From assembly GCF_000182565.1 (NCBI RefSeq), contig NW_015971552.1, forward strand, positions 183,353 to 247,352: 64,000 nt of DNA, in the 5' to 3' direction. Positions within the stretch are counted from its first letter, which is position 1; each line of letters starts with the position of its first letter. Made by a program: the position numbers and the translations under genes. The stretch is from Spizellomyces punctatus DAOM BR117 (Eukaryota; Chytridiomycota; Chytridiomycetes; Spizellomycetales; Spizellomycetaceae). This document shows, in pieces, positions 23,746 to 34,543 of the stretch. Below the pieces are notes generated by a model that saw only the letters and a list, made by a program, of their open reading frames with translations, had not been told where the DNA came from and ran no database searches.

Positions 23746-25957
23746 ATGCCATCCCCGTTCTCGGGCGGCCTGACAGCTATCAAACCCGACACGTCTCAAC
23801 CACACGTGGCTGCATCTGCTGAAGCCGATGAGTGTATCATACCGGCGAAGAGTCCCCACCGGCCACGGAGAAAGGTTAAGAGAGGTGAGTGGCTAACCTG
23901 TAAGCGATGACATGAGGAAAGAGAAAACTCAGTTCTTTGGATCCTGTAGATGTTATACCCTGTGTAGAAGTTGTGGGTGAGGGGAAGAGGTGGGAAGTTG
24001 AAAAGCGGGAGGTGGGTGGTTCCTCCATGTTTCGGTTGGTTAGCGATGCTGTAACAAAAATGTAAAAGATTCGAAATTACCAGATCGTGGAATCCACGAC
24101 AGTTTTCTCTAAAACTATGCCGCGCTTTCCATTTCCCCCGCTCATATCTGGAGCCCATCAAGAGCGGCATCGGGAAATCCTGGTATGGGTCTTCTGATCT
24201 TGAATCAATCAAATCGCTAATACCTGGTTACTCGTTGTATTCCTAGACTCAAATCCGCACACTCTTTACCGACCCCACCCAAACCCTTTCTGAACACGAC
24301 TTTATTGCAGTTACTCGGATGTGCGGGATACCGCGCTACATCAATCGAGCTTTGTTCATGAGATGTGGTGGAGAAGTTGATGGTGTCGGGGTTTGCTTTG
24401 AGGGGTTTGAGAGGTAAAGGCACTATGGAGAGAAAGTCTACAACAATCAGCGATCTGACATGCACTTTAGGTTTTGGAGACGTTTATTAAATTGCCCGAC
24501 CACGCATGAAACCGTCTTTGCAATTCTGAGAAAGGAAGGAAATTCCTTGAGTGAAGACGATTTCAGGGTTGTTGTTCAAGGTATTTCGTTCAGGTTTGAA
24601 TTTCTGGTCGCCATTGCAATGTCAAACTCTGTGCTATTTATCTTAGATGTCTGTGCTCACCATCCTGGACTGGTTTTCTTGAGAGATATGCCTGTGTTTC
24701 AGACTCGATATGGTACATTGTGTGATCTCACCCGCCTCATAAACTGGACATTAATCAATTGACTTTCATAACAGTTGACACGGTTGTGACTCGGATATTC
24801 TACGATAAAACAAGGAATATTGTCCCTAGAATGACGTTTAAGGAATTTAAAAAGGATGGGGTAATGGAACTCGTGCAGGGGTTGGAGAAGGAGGATGATA
24901 TTAATATGGTAGGAATTTGTTTGGATTTCTTGCCGCGACACGTTCGCTTACTTACCTCTGGTCCGCAGACTCGCAACGCTTTCTCCTACAAACATTTTTA
25001 CGTCATATACTGCAAATTCTGGGAGCTCGACACCGATCACGACCTTCACATCTCCTTCTCCTCGCTCTCTACCTACGAAAACTCTTGTCTTTCCGCGCCC
25101 ATTCTCCGCCGAGTCTTTTCGGGGGCGGGACGAGGACAACACCTCCAAAACGATCTCATGACCTACCGCGATTTCATTTGGTTCATTCTTGCCGTTGAAG
25201 ACAAAGCATCGCGAGCGGGAATGGAGTACTGGTTTCGGTGCTTGGACATTGATGGAGATGGTGTAATCTCGTTGTGGGAATTGCAAGAGTTTTTTGGGGA
25301 GCAAGCTCGGAGAATGGAAGAGTGGAGGATGAGCGATTTGTGGAAGTGGGGAGACTTTTTGTGTGCAGTGTATGTTTCGCACCTCTTGTTCTTAGGTTGT
25401 CGATATCAGGCTCACTGTGTGTTTGCCTCAGATTGGACATGATAAACCCTAAAGATCCCACTCGCATATCCCTCCATGATTTGAGACGCTCAAATAACGC
25501 CGCCCTCATCTTTGACATGCTATTTGACATCCGAAAATACGACCTGCATCTCCGACGGATTGACCCAGGGTTCCGGGAATGGGATGATGTGTTTGGCGTC
25601 GATGATAGTGGGGACAGGGTCAAACTAGAGTAAGTTTCGAGCATGTACCAGCGTCTTTGATGATGTAACTCACACAGAGCACTAAAAAGGGGATGGGACA
25701 AGTATGCCGAAAGAGCTTACGATGAGCTAGCCTTTGACGAATCGCACAACGAATCTTCCAACTTTAGCTCAGGCAGGTTTTACATGGACGACACAGAATT
25801 ATGGGAAGATGACGATGACGTTGATCTGGCAAGGGACACGCGCTTGGAGGATGAGGACCGACAAGAAGAAAGTCCTGAGGAGCGCGGGACCAGTCCTGAA
25901 CCAATGATATTGGATGAGAATGACGAGGAGGAGACTGCTGTTCCTGAGGAAGTGTAA
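23746..25957 (+). CDS. PP2A regulatory subunit B'' (PR72/PPP2R3 family), copy 1
   Basis: A B''-type regulatory subunit of protein phosphatase 2A, about 590 residues, encoded by about ten exons. It would direct the PP2A core enzyme to substrates in a calcium-dependent way. After a basic, disordered N-terminus, family motifs appear in order: PRFPFPPLIS; FWRRLLNCPTTHETVF; HHPGLVFLRDMPVFQTRYVD; SYKHFYVIYCKFWELDTDHD; the degenerate first EF-hand; YRDFIWFILAVEDKA; and the canonical EF-hand DIDGDGVISLWELQEFF. RGWDKYAERAYDELAFDE precedes an acidic tail (EDDDDVDLARDT and EENDEE-like runs). The start ATG (MPSPFSGG) is supported by in-phase joining of the first exon at 23884. A divergent paralogue lies at 46725-49183. 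Confidence 0.92.
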
Positions 25958-26073
25958 ATATAATGTGGACTGAGGTAGTTTAATAGAATATATTTAATTG
26001 CTGTGCTACTGCGCTAAGTTAAGGAGAGGTGGGGCGCAAGGAAATCACAATTTGTGGAAAGAACAGTAGATTT

Positions 26074-26097
26074 AACCCTAAACCTAATCCTAACACC
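26074..26097. repeat. Degenerate CCCTAA-type telomere-like repeat
   Basis: AACCCTAAACCTAATCCTAA is a short, degenerate array of telomere-like units between the PP2A gene and the small zinc-binding protein gene. Confidence 0.45.
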
Positions 26098-26398
26098 TCT
26101 CGATTATCAAAAAGTATAGAAAACAGGAATGATCAAATGCCCCTTCCGAGATACCGTAAGCCAATGCTCAGTCACGGGATATCTGCATATTGCATTTCAG
26201 TTGTAGTTGTACGGCATGTTACTAAAAATAGCTAGCTGTCAATTTTTTGATTTTGACATGTTAATATCAACATGTTTGAAATGTTTTTGCAATGACAGGT
26301 TCGGAGGATCTGGCGGTGCATGGACAACGACTACAAAAGAGCGCCAAAAATGGAGCAGACCACACCATCTTCCCAGCAATCTCTAAGCATCTACCAGG

Positions 26399-26827
26399 AT
26401 GGATATTCCAGCTTTCACAGCAGACGCCTCCCGCTCCAGTACATCCTCTACTATGGCTAGCAAAAGGCAATCAGCTTCCTCCATCCGATCATCTACTTAC
26501 CATTCTACCTCATCAATGCTCAACAACCAGCAGCCACCGCTCACAGGCTGCAAAGCTGCCACACCATTCGGCCGATGCAACAGTCCTATCGCCGAATCCG
26601 ATAAATTCTGCATATACCACCGTCACTCTCCCTTAGCTGAATCCGATCGGAATGCCGAGGCCTGGATGAGTAAGACTTTAGATAGTCTATTTAAGCTGCC
26701 GAAAAGGGAAAAAAAGGAAACAGCCAAACTCGCTAGGAAGGAGGTTAAGCTTGCTCTTTGTTGTGTCTGTTTTCGTCGAATTCATGATTGTCAGTGTGAT
26801 GGACAAGGTTTCTGGAGGGAGCGCTGA
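26399..26827 (+). CDS. Small protein with a C-x8-C-x10-C-x2-H zinc-binding motif
   Basis: A single-exon 142-residue protein. After a Ser/Thr-rich N-terminus, the segment GCKAATPFGRC continues to CIYH, giving Cys-x8-Cys-x10-Cys-x2-His (residues about 50-73). This spacing is close to plant WRC and INO80D-type C3H zinc motifs (WRC is C-x9-C-x10-C-x2-H). A Lys-rich helix (KREKKETAKLARKEVK) follows, then a second cysteine group (CCVCFRRIHDCQC) that may form another metal site. Nuclear DNA- or RNA-binding is plausible by analogy but unproven. I recognise no fungal family. The ATG chosen is the first of the frame. Confidence 0.6.
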   Translation: MDIPAFTADASRSSTSSTMASKRQSASSIRSSTYHSTSSMLNNQQPPLTGCKAATPFGRCNSPIAESDKFCIYHRHSPLAESDRNAEAWMSKTLDSLFKLPKREKKETAKLARKEVKLALCCVCFRRIHDCQCDGQGFWRER

Positions 26828-27674
26828 TGTATTTTACGTAGATGCTGTTAATTTGTTTATGATGAACATGCTTCAGTTTAAAGATACGCTATTTGTGGCT
26901 GTGACATAATATTCTGGCCTGTGATTTGTCATTAGGATTATTAGCTTTGGCTTCGAACAAGGTCGCGATATAGCTTCAGGACCCAAGCGCTTAGCTGCGC
27001 GACCTTGTGGATCAATGCCTACCTACCAGGAGCAAAAACATACAGCATACATTTGGCACACCCAAATGCTGAATTACCTGACCCAAAATGTGTCTCTCTG
27101 CCATGTAGCTCACTAGTGAAACGAAAGCAACTGTCTGTGCAAGGGGCGTCATTTCCCAAATATCGTCCAAGAACTGAAAACCGGGTAGCCAATTCTTTGT
27201 CATCGCGATGGCCAACAAAATATCAGATTCAACTGAATGCGAAAGCTGAAAACCGAATAAGAGAAGTTGCGCATGATCGATGCCCGCGACCGTCATTCCA
27301 AATAGTGTAATTTGGTTCCGAATCGGGTCAATCATTGAGTAGCCAGTTTTTGGTTAACAGGGAGAGTGGGGATACAGGATGGGGCGACGATGGAATATCG
27401 TCTTGACATCAGTCACTAGCCCACCGCAACCTATATACGAACGATTTGTGTTTATTTGTTTCGTGATCCTAAAGATAGGCACATACCCTCAACAAGTCCC
27501 ACTCGAGCTATGAATGATCCCATTCACGACCAGTGTCATGCATGGGGTTGGAAACTTCAGAACAAAACAATGCTGACAAAACAAATCCCGTCACCCTGTA
27601 TAAAATTCGCAGCATGCCTCTGCATCCCTCAACGTTCACGCTTGACGTCGACTGCACATACCCCAACCATCACT
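26828..27674. other. Intergenic region
   Basis: The upstream region of the transporter gene. A minus-strand ATG frame of 107 codons (27012-27335) is hydrophobic in places but has no recognisable domain, and I do not treat it as a gene. Confidence 0.35.
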
Positions 27675-29357
27675 ATGTCGCCCATTCCACAGAGCGAATC
27701 CCCGGCCTATTCCACCTCAGAGCCACCGGCCTTTGACATTTATGATCAGAGTGACGATGTTAGCCTGCTATCATCTTCGTCAGAAAAGGGCCTCACGACA
27801 TATATGCCATCGGTGATGGAGGATGTCAAATTGCAGCCGCAAGAAGTCGATGAGCAATCGCAGAAATTCACATTTGTGACAAAGTACAAAGATCTCGGTG
27901 TCGGTGCGATCTTTATGATGCAGTTGGGTAAGTGCGTGCCTCATCATGCTTATTAGTTTATCCATGATATTCATGTTCGACACTCTACAGTTGCTGCAAC
28001 TGCCATCAACGCGGTCGGCATTGTAAACTTCACTGGGAGCAGCATATCAATGTTTTCTATGACAGACTCGAATACCCCCCAATATCCAGCAGGCAAAATC
28101 CACCCTACGGCATACATCTTGCCAATCACGTTCGTCGTTTCCGTTGCTCTTTGCCTCGTTCTATTCACCGCCCTCCGTAAGAATGCACAGGCCACTACCT
28201 ATGCCGCCTTATTTACGCCTGTTGCCCTGTTGATTCTAACTGGAGCGGCTCTCCTCCCTTTCCACGGACCCTTGGGGGTGGTCTTCCTCATCCCTGGTCT
28301 TGTCCTCGGATATCTGATCCACATCTGGCGAAACAGAATTGGATTCGCGGTTGCGATGCTGGAGACAATCACTACCGTCATCAAAATATACCCCTCTATG
28401 TACGCCGCATCTGTCTTGGCATTGCTGGCGCAGCTTGCCTACTTTGCATTCACTATTGCTGGATTTATTGGGTTTTTCTTTTATCGACTACGGAAGCTTG
28501 AATGGGAAGTTGATGCGGACGGCAACATCGTTGGGATTGACATTGATCTCGCTCCCGGCACTGATGTCGCCTTGACATTTTTGTTTGTCTCGGGATATTG
28601 GACTATGCAATTTATTCCCAACGCTTTACAAGTGATTCTTTCTGGAGTTTTTGCTAGTCACTATTTCGGAGGCGCCGTCCAACCTGCTCCTCTGAAAAGT
28701 GCCGCGCATCGTGCCCTTACCACCAGCTTCGGCCCGATTGCCTTCGGATCGTTTGTCATTCTCATCGCTCAAGCTATCTACTCTTGCGTTCTATCCGTGA
28801 CCCGCAGCAACCCCCTCATGCACGCCTGCTGCCAATGTGGATTGGGTTTCGTCCTTAGCTTTCTTGAATATGTCAACAAGTACGCTTTTGCTCAGGTCGC
28901 AATCTACGGTAAGGACTACGTCTCCGCCGCTAAGGACACGTGGAACCTCTTCAAGTCGTCTGGAGTGACCCTCATCATCAACGATAACCTGGTTAATTTT
29001 GTCATGGGGTCCTTGGCATGCACGGTTGCACTGATTTCCGGTTACCTTGGCGCCTTCCTCGCATTTATCTCCATTCCAGACTATCGCAGCTACTCATCCT
29101 GTGCCGACCCTGACGCCTGCGAAAACCAAGCCGCTGCCATTTCTGCAGAGATCACCACAATCGGGTTGGGATGTGCTCTTATTGGCGCTGTCATCATGCA
29201 AATCTTGATCAAGGTCATTGATGCAGGAGTTGCTACCACATTCGTTGTTGTGGCTGAGGATAGGCAGGTATTGAAGAGGGGATTCCCCTCTTTCTATGAA
29301 AAGTTGAAGAGCGTATACCCCCAAGTGACTGAGAACTGGACCGAGGATGGGCTTTAA
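27675..29357 (+). CDS. Choline-transporter-like protein (CTL/SLC44, Pns1 family)
   Basis: A 539-residue plasma-membrane protein of the CTL/SLC44 family; the yeast member is Pns1. Animal CTLs carry choline or ethanolamine, but transport by fungal Pns1 proteins is not well established. After a disordered Ser-rich N-terminus, FTFVTKYKDLGVGAIFMMQL opens the first helix. About ten helices follow. The strongest family signature is the C-terminal block: VFASHYFGGA; FGPIAFGSFVILIAQ; CCQCGLGFVLSFLEYVNKYA; AFAQVAIYGKDYVSAAKDTW; and FVVVAEDRQVLKRGFPSFY. One 63-nt intron (27928-27990) lies in the first helix. The ATG at 27675 was chosen as the first in-frame ATG. Confidence 0.93.
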
Positions 29358-29596
29358 AGCACCTCGCTTATACAACTATAGCATTGGGACATGTGCCTAG
29401 TTCATACTCTCTTCATAGCCATATATGTGTCTAGTTCACCTTTATTTGTGCAAGACTCGTTTCCGTGACATGCCTCGAATATCTGATCTACCAGTGCAAA
29501 TTGACTACTTTGATTTTCATTCTCTAATGAAGGAGATGCTTAACATATGTACTTGCAATGCAAGGGCGTTTTGTTGCATGGCGGTAGCTGATTGCA

Positions 29597-30661
29597 TTAT
29601 GATACTTCAGCACTTCCCTTCACTGCAATCCCTCCTTGTTTATTCTTGGCCCATAGCTCAAACTGGTTTGCAGCTGTCTTCTTGCCACAGAACGTAACAG
29701 GGTCATTTACAATAAGAGGGCTCAGTGTGCGATATGAAAACGACTTGATCTTAGCACCGGAATTGGCTAAATGCCGCTCCAGAAGATCCAACAGAAGGGT
29801 TGCTGTCAACGGGCCGTGCGTAAGGCAATCTGTGTTCCACTTATTAGAAACAAATAAGAGACAGTCTTCTGGATCAGCCATACCAGGATAACCCTCTTGA
29901 TCCTTAGCATAATGATTGTCATAGTGTATGCGATGGCTGTTGAATGTTACTGCCGAATAACGGAACAGTGTAACTATGGTGGGAGTAATCGTACGTGCAA
30001 ACTCAGCTACAGTCTTAACTTAAAATGCTTTGTGAGTAGGACGCTAGTGATACCCATTTAGAAATACAGCACACTCACTGGGTACTACACGACCTCCTAC
30101 TGTAGGGTTCCGTTCTTTGCCCATATACGCCAAACAACGGCGTTCTCTCAGGCTCCTGCCGTGCTCATTTTCGACTACCTTCTCCAACCAGACAAGAACA
30201 GCTTCGCCTCTGGGCCCTTGCTTGATCTGCACGTCATCCAACCTTGTGGTCTGTTTGACTGTTTGACCAACTCGAAGAGGATTGTCGGGCACAAACTCGA
30301 AACTACCGCCGGCCCACATTCGCTGTATGTAGGGTTCAGGAGGGGAAAATTCGGTGTCATAGCCATCTGGCGCAAGGTCCGATTCGGGTATCCGTGGAGG
30401 AAACAAAGCAAAGTGATAGCCTGAAGGAAGAGGATGTCCAGCAGGGAATGTTGCGAACGGGTCTCGAGGTGTACTCGGGTCAAGCGTCAAAGCGACAAGA
30501 TGACTGTGGCCTGAAGTTATCTCATCCGTTTCATTTATAGCCTTCTTCTTCAGACTTTCTTGCCAAGTAGCCAGTTTTTGGTGAGACAACGTTGAGAGAC
30601 TTCGTGAGACGCTTCGGGGAACTCGTTGACAGCCAAGTGCTGTCGTCCGTAACGGTAACAT
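29597..30661 (-). CDS. HTD2: HTD2-like (3R)-hydroxyacyl-thioester dehydratase / MaoC-like protein
   Basis: A 312-residue mitochondrial-type dehydratase. HTD2 removes water from 3-hydroxyacyl-ACP in mitochondrial type II fatty acid synthesis, which supplies octanoyl-ACP for lipoate. The N-terminus (MLPLRTTALGCQRVPRSVSR) is Arg-rich and lacks acids, as expected for a mitochondrial presequence. An N-terminal half with QRMWAGGSFEF and the C-terminal HotDog signature FRYSAVTFNSHRIHYD (catalytic Asp and His) match the family, as do YPDCLTHGPLTATLLLDLL and the end region. Exons 30079-30661, 29884-30006 and 29597-29829 join in phase. Two upstream non-ATG codons were discarded in favour of the ATG at 30661. 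The divergent neighbour is S-formylglutathione hydrolase. Confidence 0.9.
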
Positions 30662-30888
30662 TATACCCAACAGGAAAATTCAGGTGTGCACCCCCAGACC
30701 GTTGATACCTATTGACATCAGGTAAACCTGTGCATCTGAGAGTACTTTGCCTGGGGGCTCTTTGAATGCCAGTGCAAGCAAGGTCGCATCTCAAATTACC
30801 CCTGTCGTGATGTCAGCACAAATGACTCATTCTCCGGGCCTCCAGTCTCACACCGTCCCTTTGTGGATCGAGCACACACTTTGCAAAG
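30662..30888. promoter_or_regulatory. Short bidirectional promoter region
   Basis: These 227 bases separate the divergent start codons of the HTD2-like and S-formylglutathione hydrolase genes, so they must hold both promoters. No TATA box is evident. Confidence 0.5.
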
Positions 30889-32194
30889 ATGTCAACCGTT
30901 GCCCTAAAAGAACTTTCCCGTTCCAAGTGTTTTGCAGGCCATGTGATAAAGTGAGTATAATGCTAGCAAGTAGCGCACAGCATCAATCGACGACCACGTC
31001 TAAGTTGGCGACTATTTTGTAGATATTCGCACCCATCTCGTTTGTTGGGATGTGACATGAAATTCAGCATGTTTCTTCCTGAGAGTAAACCTTTGGAAAA
31101 GAGGGAACAAAAACTGCCTGTACTATATTTTCTGTCTGGGTTGACTTGTACCGAGGACAATTTCATGCAAAAGGCTGGCGCACAACGGAAAGCTGCCCAG
31201 GAAGGAATCATTCTTGTTGCTCCGGATACAAGCCCCAGGTGAGAGACGTTACAGGAACTGTGGAATTGCTTAACACTGATATGTGCAATACTCTATGGGA
31301 CAGGGGTTTGGGAATAGAAGGTGAAGATGACTCGTGGGATCTTGGTACAGGTGCTGGATTCTATGTCGACGCGACCACAGAAAAGTGGAAGCAGTATAAG
31401 ATGTGAGTATTTAAGCCATTAGTTTTATTGTATTTTCTGCTCATTGTTGATGTGAATTGGTAGGTACTCTTATATTACCGAGGAGCTGCCGGGTATCATC
31501 AATCAATCCTTTCCGGTGGATACCACTCGCGTGTCGATAGCCGGTCACAGTATGGTACCGTCTTGCCTTCCACTGATTATCCTCATATAAGGACTAAGAT
31601 GTTCTTGCCTTGCTCAGGGTGGACATGGCGCTCTTGTAATCGGGCTCAAGAATCCAGACAAGTATCGTAGTATTTCCGCGTTTTCTCCCATTGGTAAGAC
31701 CCGGCAAGGACATCCGCTAACATAAATAGTCTGACCTTTTGGTGCATAGCCAATCCTACGGACTGTCCCTGGGGTGTAAAAGCGTTTTCCGCATACCTAG
31801 GCCCAGACAAGGACGCGTGGAAGGCATACGATGCATCTGAGCTCATCGCCAACTATAGTGGACCATCAAAGAAAATTCTCGTCGATCAAGGAAAGGCTGA
31901 CCAGTTCCTCGAAGAACAATTGAAAGTAGAACGGTTGACAAAGGCCAAGAACGACTCTGGAAAAAATGTTCTGGACCTCTCTCTCCGGCTGCATGTATGT
32001 TGCCGAAACCTCAGAGCTACAACGTCTATTGGACTGACTCCCATTTTTAGGATGGATACGACCACAGTTATTACTTTATTAGTACCTTCAGTAAGCGATG
32101 TTGTTGTTTCATCTGCGCGAAAGATGGTATTTATTGGGTTCTCCTTTCAGTCGAAGAGCACTTGGAATTCCACGCAAAACAGCTCAAGGCTTAA
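30889..32194 (+). CDS. ESD: S-formylglutathione hydrolase (esterase D)
   Basis: An alpha/beta-hydrolase of about 285 residues that splits S-formylglutathione into formate and glutathione, the second step of glutathione-dependent formaldehyde detoxification. Family features: the N-terminus [29 protein letters not shown] (oxyanion region); [20 protein letters not shown]; the nucleophile elbow GHSMGGHGA; Asp in [10 protein letters not shown]; and the catalytic His in [13 protein letters not shown]. Seven exons join in phase; the AG|GTGAG donor after SPR and the intron inside HSM|GGHG are typical. The start is the ATG giving MSTVALKEL. It ends with HAKQLKA. The cytosolic location is by family. 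Confidence 0.92.
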
Positions 32195-32551
32195 GCGAAT
32201 ACCTTCCTAGCGGAGCATGAATGAATATGGGCTGTATTAGAAGAAAGAGGATGCACGCCGAGACAAGTTCGCTCGTGTTCAATAGATGAGAGGCGGCGTC
32301 CTAGCAGTGCATGACATAGTTTTATGGAAGTGCGGATGGGAAGCGAGGGCAGATAGTATTAGATCCTTGGTTTGGCCAAATAGAGTTTTGAGCTCGGGCC
32401 GGGTTGACAACCAATATGAAAGAGTGCGGAGGGACATTATTGTGATCTTGATCGTCAGCAGCTCTGAGCAAATCAGTGCGCCACATGTGGCACAGCAAGA
32501 CAACCTCAACTCTTTCCCAGATGTTGGGTCCAACTAACAAGACAACCCAAA
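32195..32551. other. Intergenic region
   Basis: The 3' end of the esterase gene and the promoter of the TPR-MBL gene. I see no other feature. Confidence 0.4.
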
Positions 32552-34286
32552 ATGTCACAGTCCTATCCGTGCTACAAACCCGATGTGCTACAGGACATCC
32601 TTAAAGCCAAGGAGAGGGGCACAGAAGCATATAAAAAGGGACAGTATGGAGCGGCCTCTGCGGAGTACTCGAAAGCAATTGCGAACTTCTCCACTGCACC
32701 GATACCAGTCGATCCCGAATCTACAACCGATCCTAAGGCGGAACCGACCGTTCTCTTAGGCACCTTGAAATCGAACCGCTCTGCCAGTTATTTCAATGAG
32801 AAAAAGTACGAGGACGCTTTGAAGGACGCAGACGACGCCGTACGATTGCGACCTGATTGGGCTAAGGTGAGAAGACACGTCGGACGGGAACTGTCAAAAG
32901 CGCACCGTGTCCAACAATCTGCATAATAGGGGTACTTTCGGCGAGCAGAGGTATATAGAGTGCTCGCTCGACATTCAGACGCACTGGAAGCGTACGAAGC
33001 TGCCCATCAAAGGGTACGTAGTGAAAAATGAACAGCGATGTCCTATCGCACGAGATTGACCCTTTGTGAGATAGGATGTTAGAGATAGGCTAATTCTGGA
33101 AAGGTTAACAAAAACTAAGATCATCCTCAAAGATGCATCAATGGGTGAGGACTTCATCTCGCTGACAAAAAGTTAAACAAACAGGTTAACTTCATAGTAC
33201 TCCAGGAGTGGCGCTGCACCAGTTGGCACCCGGAAGAGATCTGTGTCAGAAGTCCTTCATGACCCCTATACAAAATATGATTTTCGAGTATGCCGTACAG
33301 ATGAGGAACTTTATTTATCTCGTTGAGAATTTGGCAAGCAAAGAATGCCTTGTAGTGGATGCGGTAGGCCGGTGCGCGTGTGACGTTCTGACTGTTTATT
33401 GTTATCACAGCGCTAATTGCACTGCAATCCCTTCGAGCAGTGCTGGGATATCGATGGTATAATAAAGTTCGCGCAGAAGCGAGGTTTGAAGATTGTAGGA
33501 GCAATAGCCACACACTATCACGTAGATCATGGTATGTAAAACCGCGCCGCACAATGTCGTGATGGCATGATATTCATTACTGGCTTCACAGTTGGCGGCC
33601 TCCCACCACCACCATTCGACCGCTACCGTGTGAGAGTAGACGGATTAGCAAAGCTCCTCAAAAAGCTACCAAAGATCAAGGCATATGTCAATCCGGCTGA
33701 TATTCCTGGCATATTGAAAGCAAACCCGGAAATTCCCCAGGATCGGTTTTCCCATACCGAGGATGGAGGGACCTTGTGTCTACCAATGTCTCTGAATATT
33801 GGCTTGGGAGGAACAGTGGGCGGTCAATCAGATCATGTCTCTGACGGGCGAAGTACTATAATGCAGTTTATTCACACGCCCGGCCATACACCGGTAGGAT
33901 TCTTCATTCAAATCCCGAACAGTAGCCACCCATATTGATACTCTGTGCAGGGGTCACAATGCGTTTTGATTAACGGATGTAAATTGTTATCCGGCGACAC
34001 TTTATTTATGGGAGCTTGTGGACGCGTTGATTTCCCAGATTCCGATAGAGATAAAATGTACCATTCTCTGCAGCACAAGCTCGCCACGTTACCCGATGAC
34101 GTATGTTGCGCTGTGGATCATCATGTGTGGATTTGTGTTTTACATTAAAATCTTGACGTTTAGGTGATCGTGTATCCCGGGCATAATTATGGCGGAGAGA
34201 TGACTACGATAGAAAACGAGCGAGAGCATGGGCTGTTGAGACCTAAGTCAAAAGACGACTTTTTGAGGGAGGTTTCAAACACATGA
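32552..34286 (+). CDS. TPR domain fused to metallo-beta-lactamase-fold hydrolase
   Basis: One gene of about nine exons that joins two domains normally found separately. Residues 1-150 form tetratricopeptide repeats (KERGTEAYKKGQYGAASAEY; NRSASYFNEKKYEDALKDAD; GYFRRAEVYRVLARHSDALE), like the Hsp70/Hsp90-binding TPRs of co-chaperones. A helical linker (DRLILERLTKTKIILKDA) leads directly into a metallo-beta-lactamase domain of the glyoxalase II/persulfide dioxygenase type: GVALHQLAPGRDLCQ, then HYHVDH (HxHxDH metal site), HTPGHTPGSQC, LLSGDTLF (bridging Asp) and YPGHNYG. The fusion depends on an intron from 33148 to the acceptor TACTCCAG; only that acceptor keeps phase. All metal ligands are present, so activity is likely. 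The substrate is unknown; thioester or persulfide hydrolysis is a guess by family. Confidence 0.88.
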
Positions 34287-34543
34287 ATTTGTGATTTAGT
34301 CGGATAGCGGATGTATTTATTTAATCAGTCAAGAAGTCCCAATTTTGGAATAATGGAATAAAGAGATATCTTCAGTGGCCCGGCACAAGCCATCGCTATA
34401 AAGGCCTTTGTACCCGTGTCCGAATGGGTGGAACCATACACTGCATGCTAATGACTGTCGGGCGGTGTCTAAAGACAGCAAAGCGATATGCGTGCAAACA
34501 TGAATGATATGTTACTTTGTATACATTCAAGACGAATAATATG

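Noticed and set aside
27012-27335. 107-codon minus-strand gene
   Set aside because: Has an ATG but no recognisable domain or splice partners; composition is not convincing.
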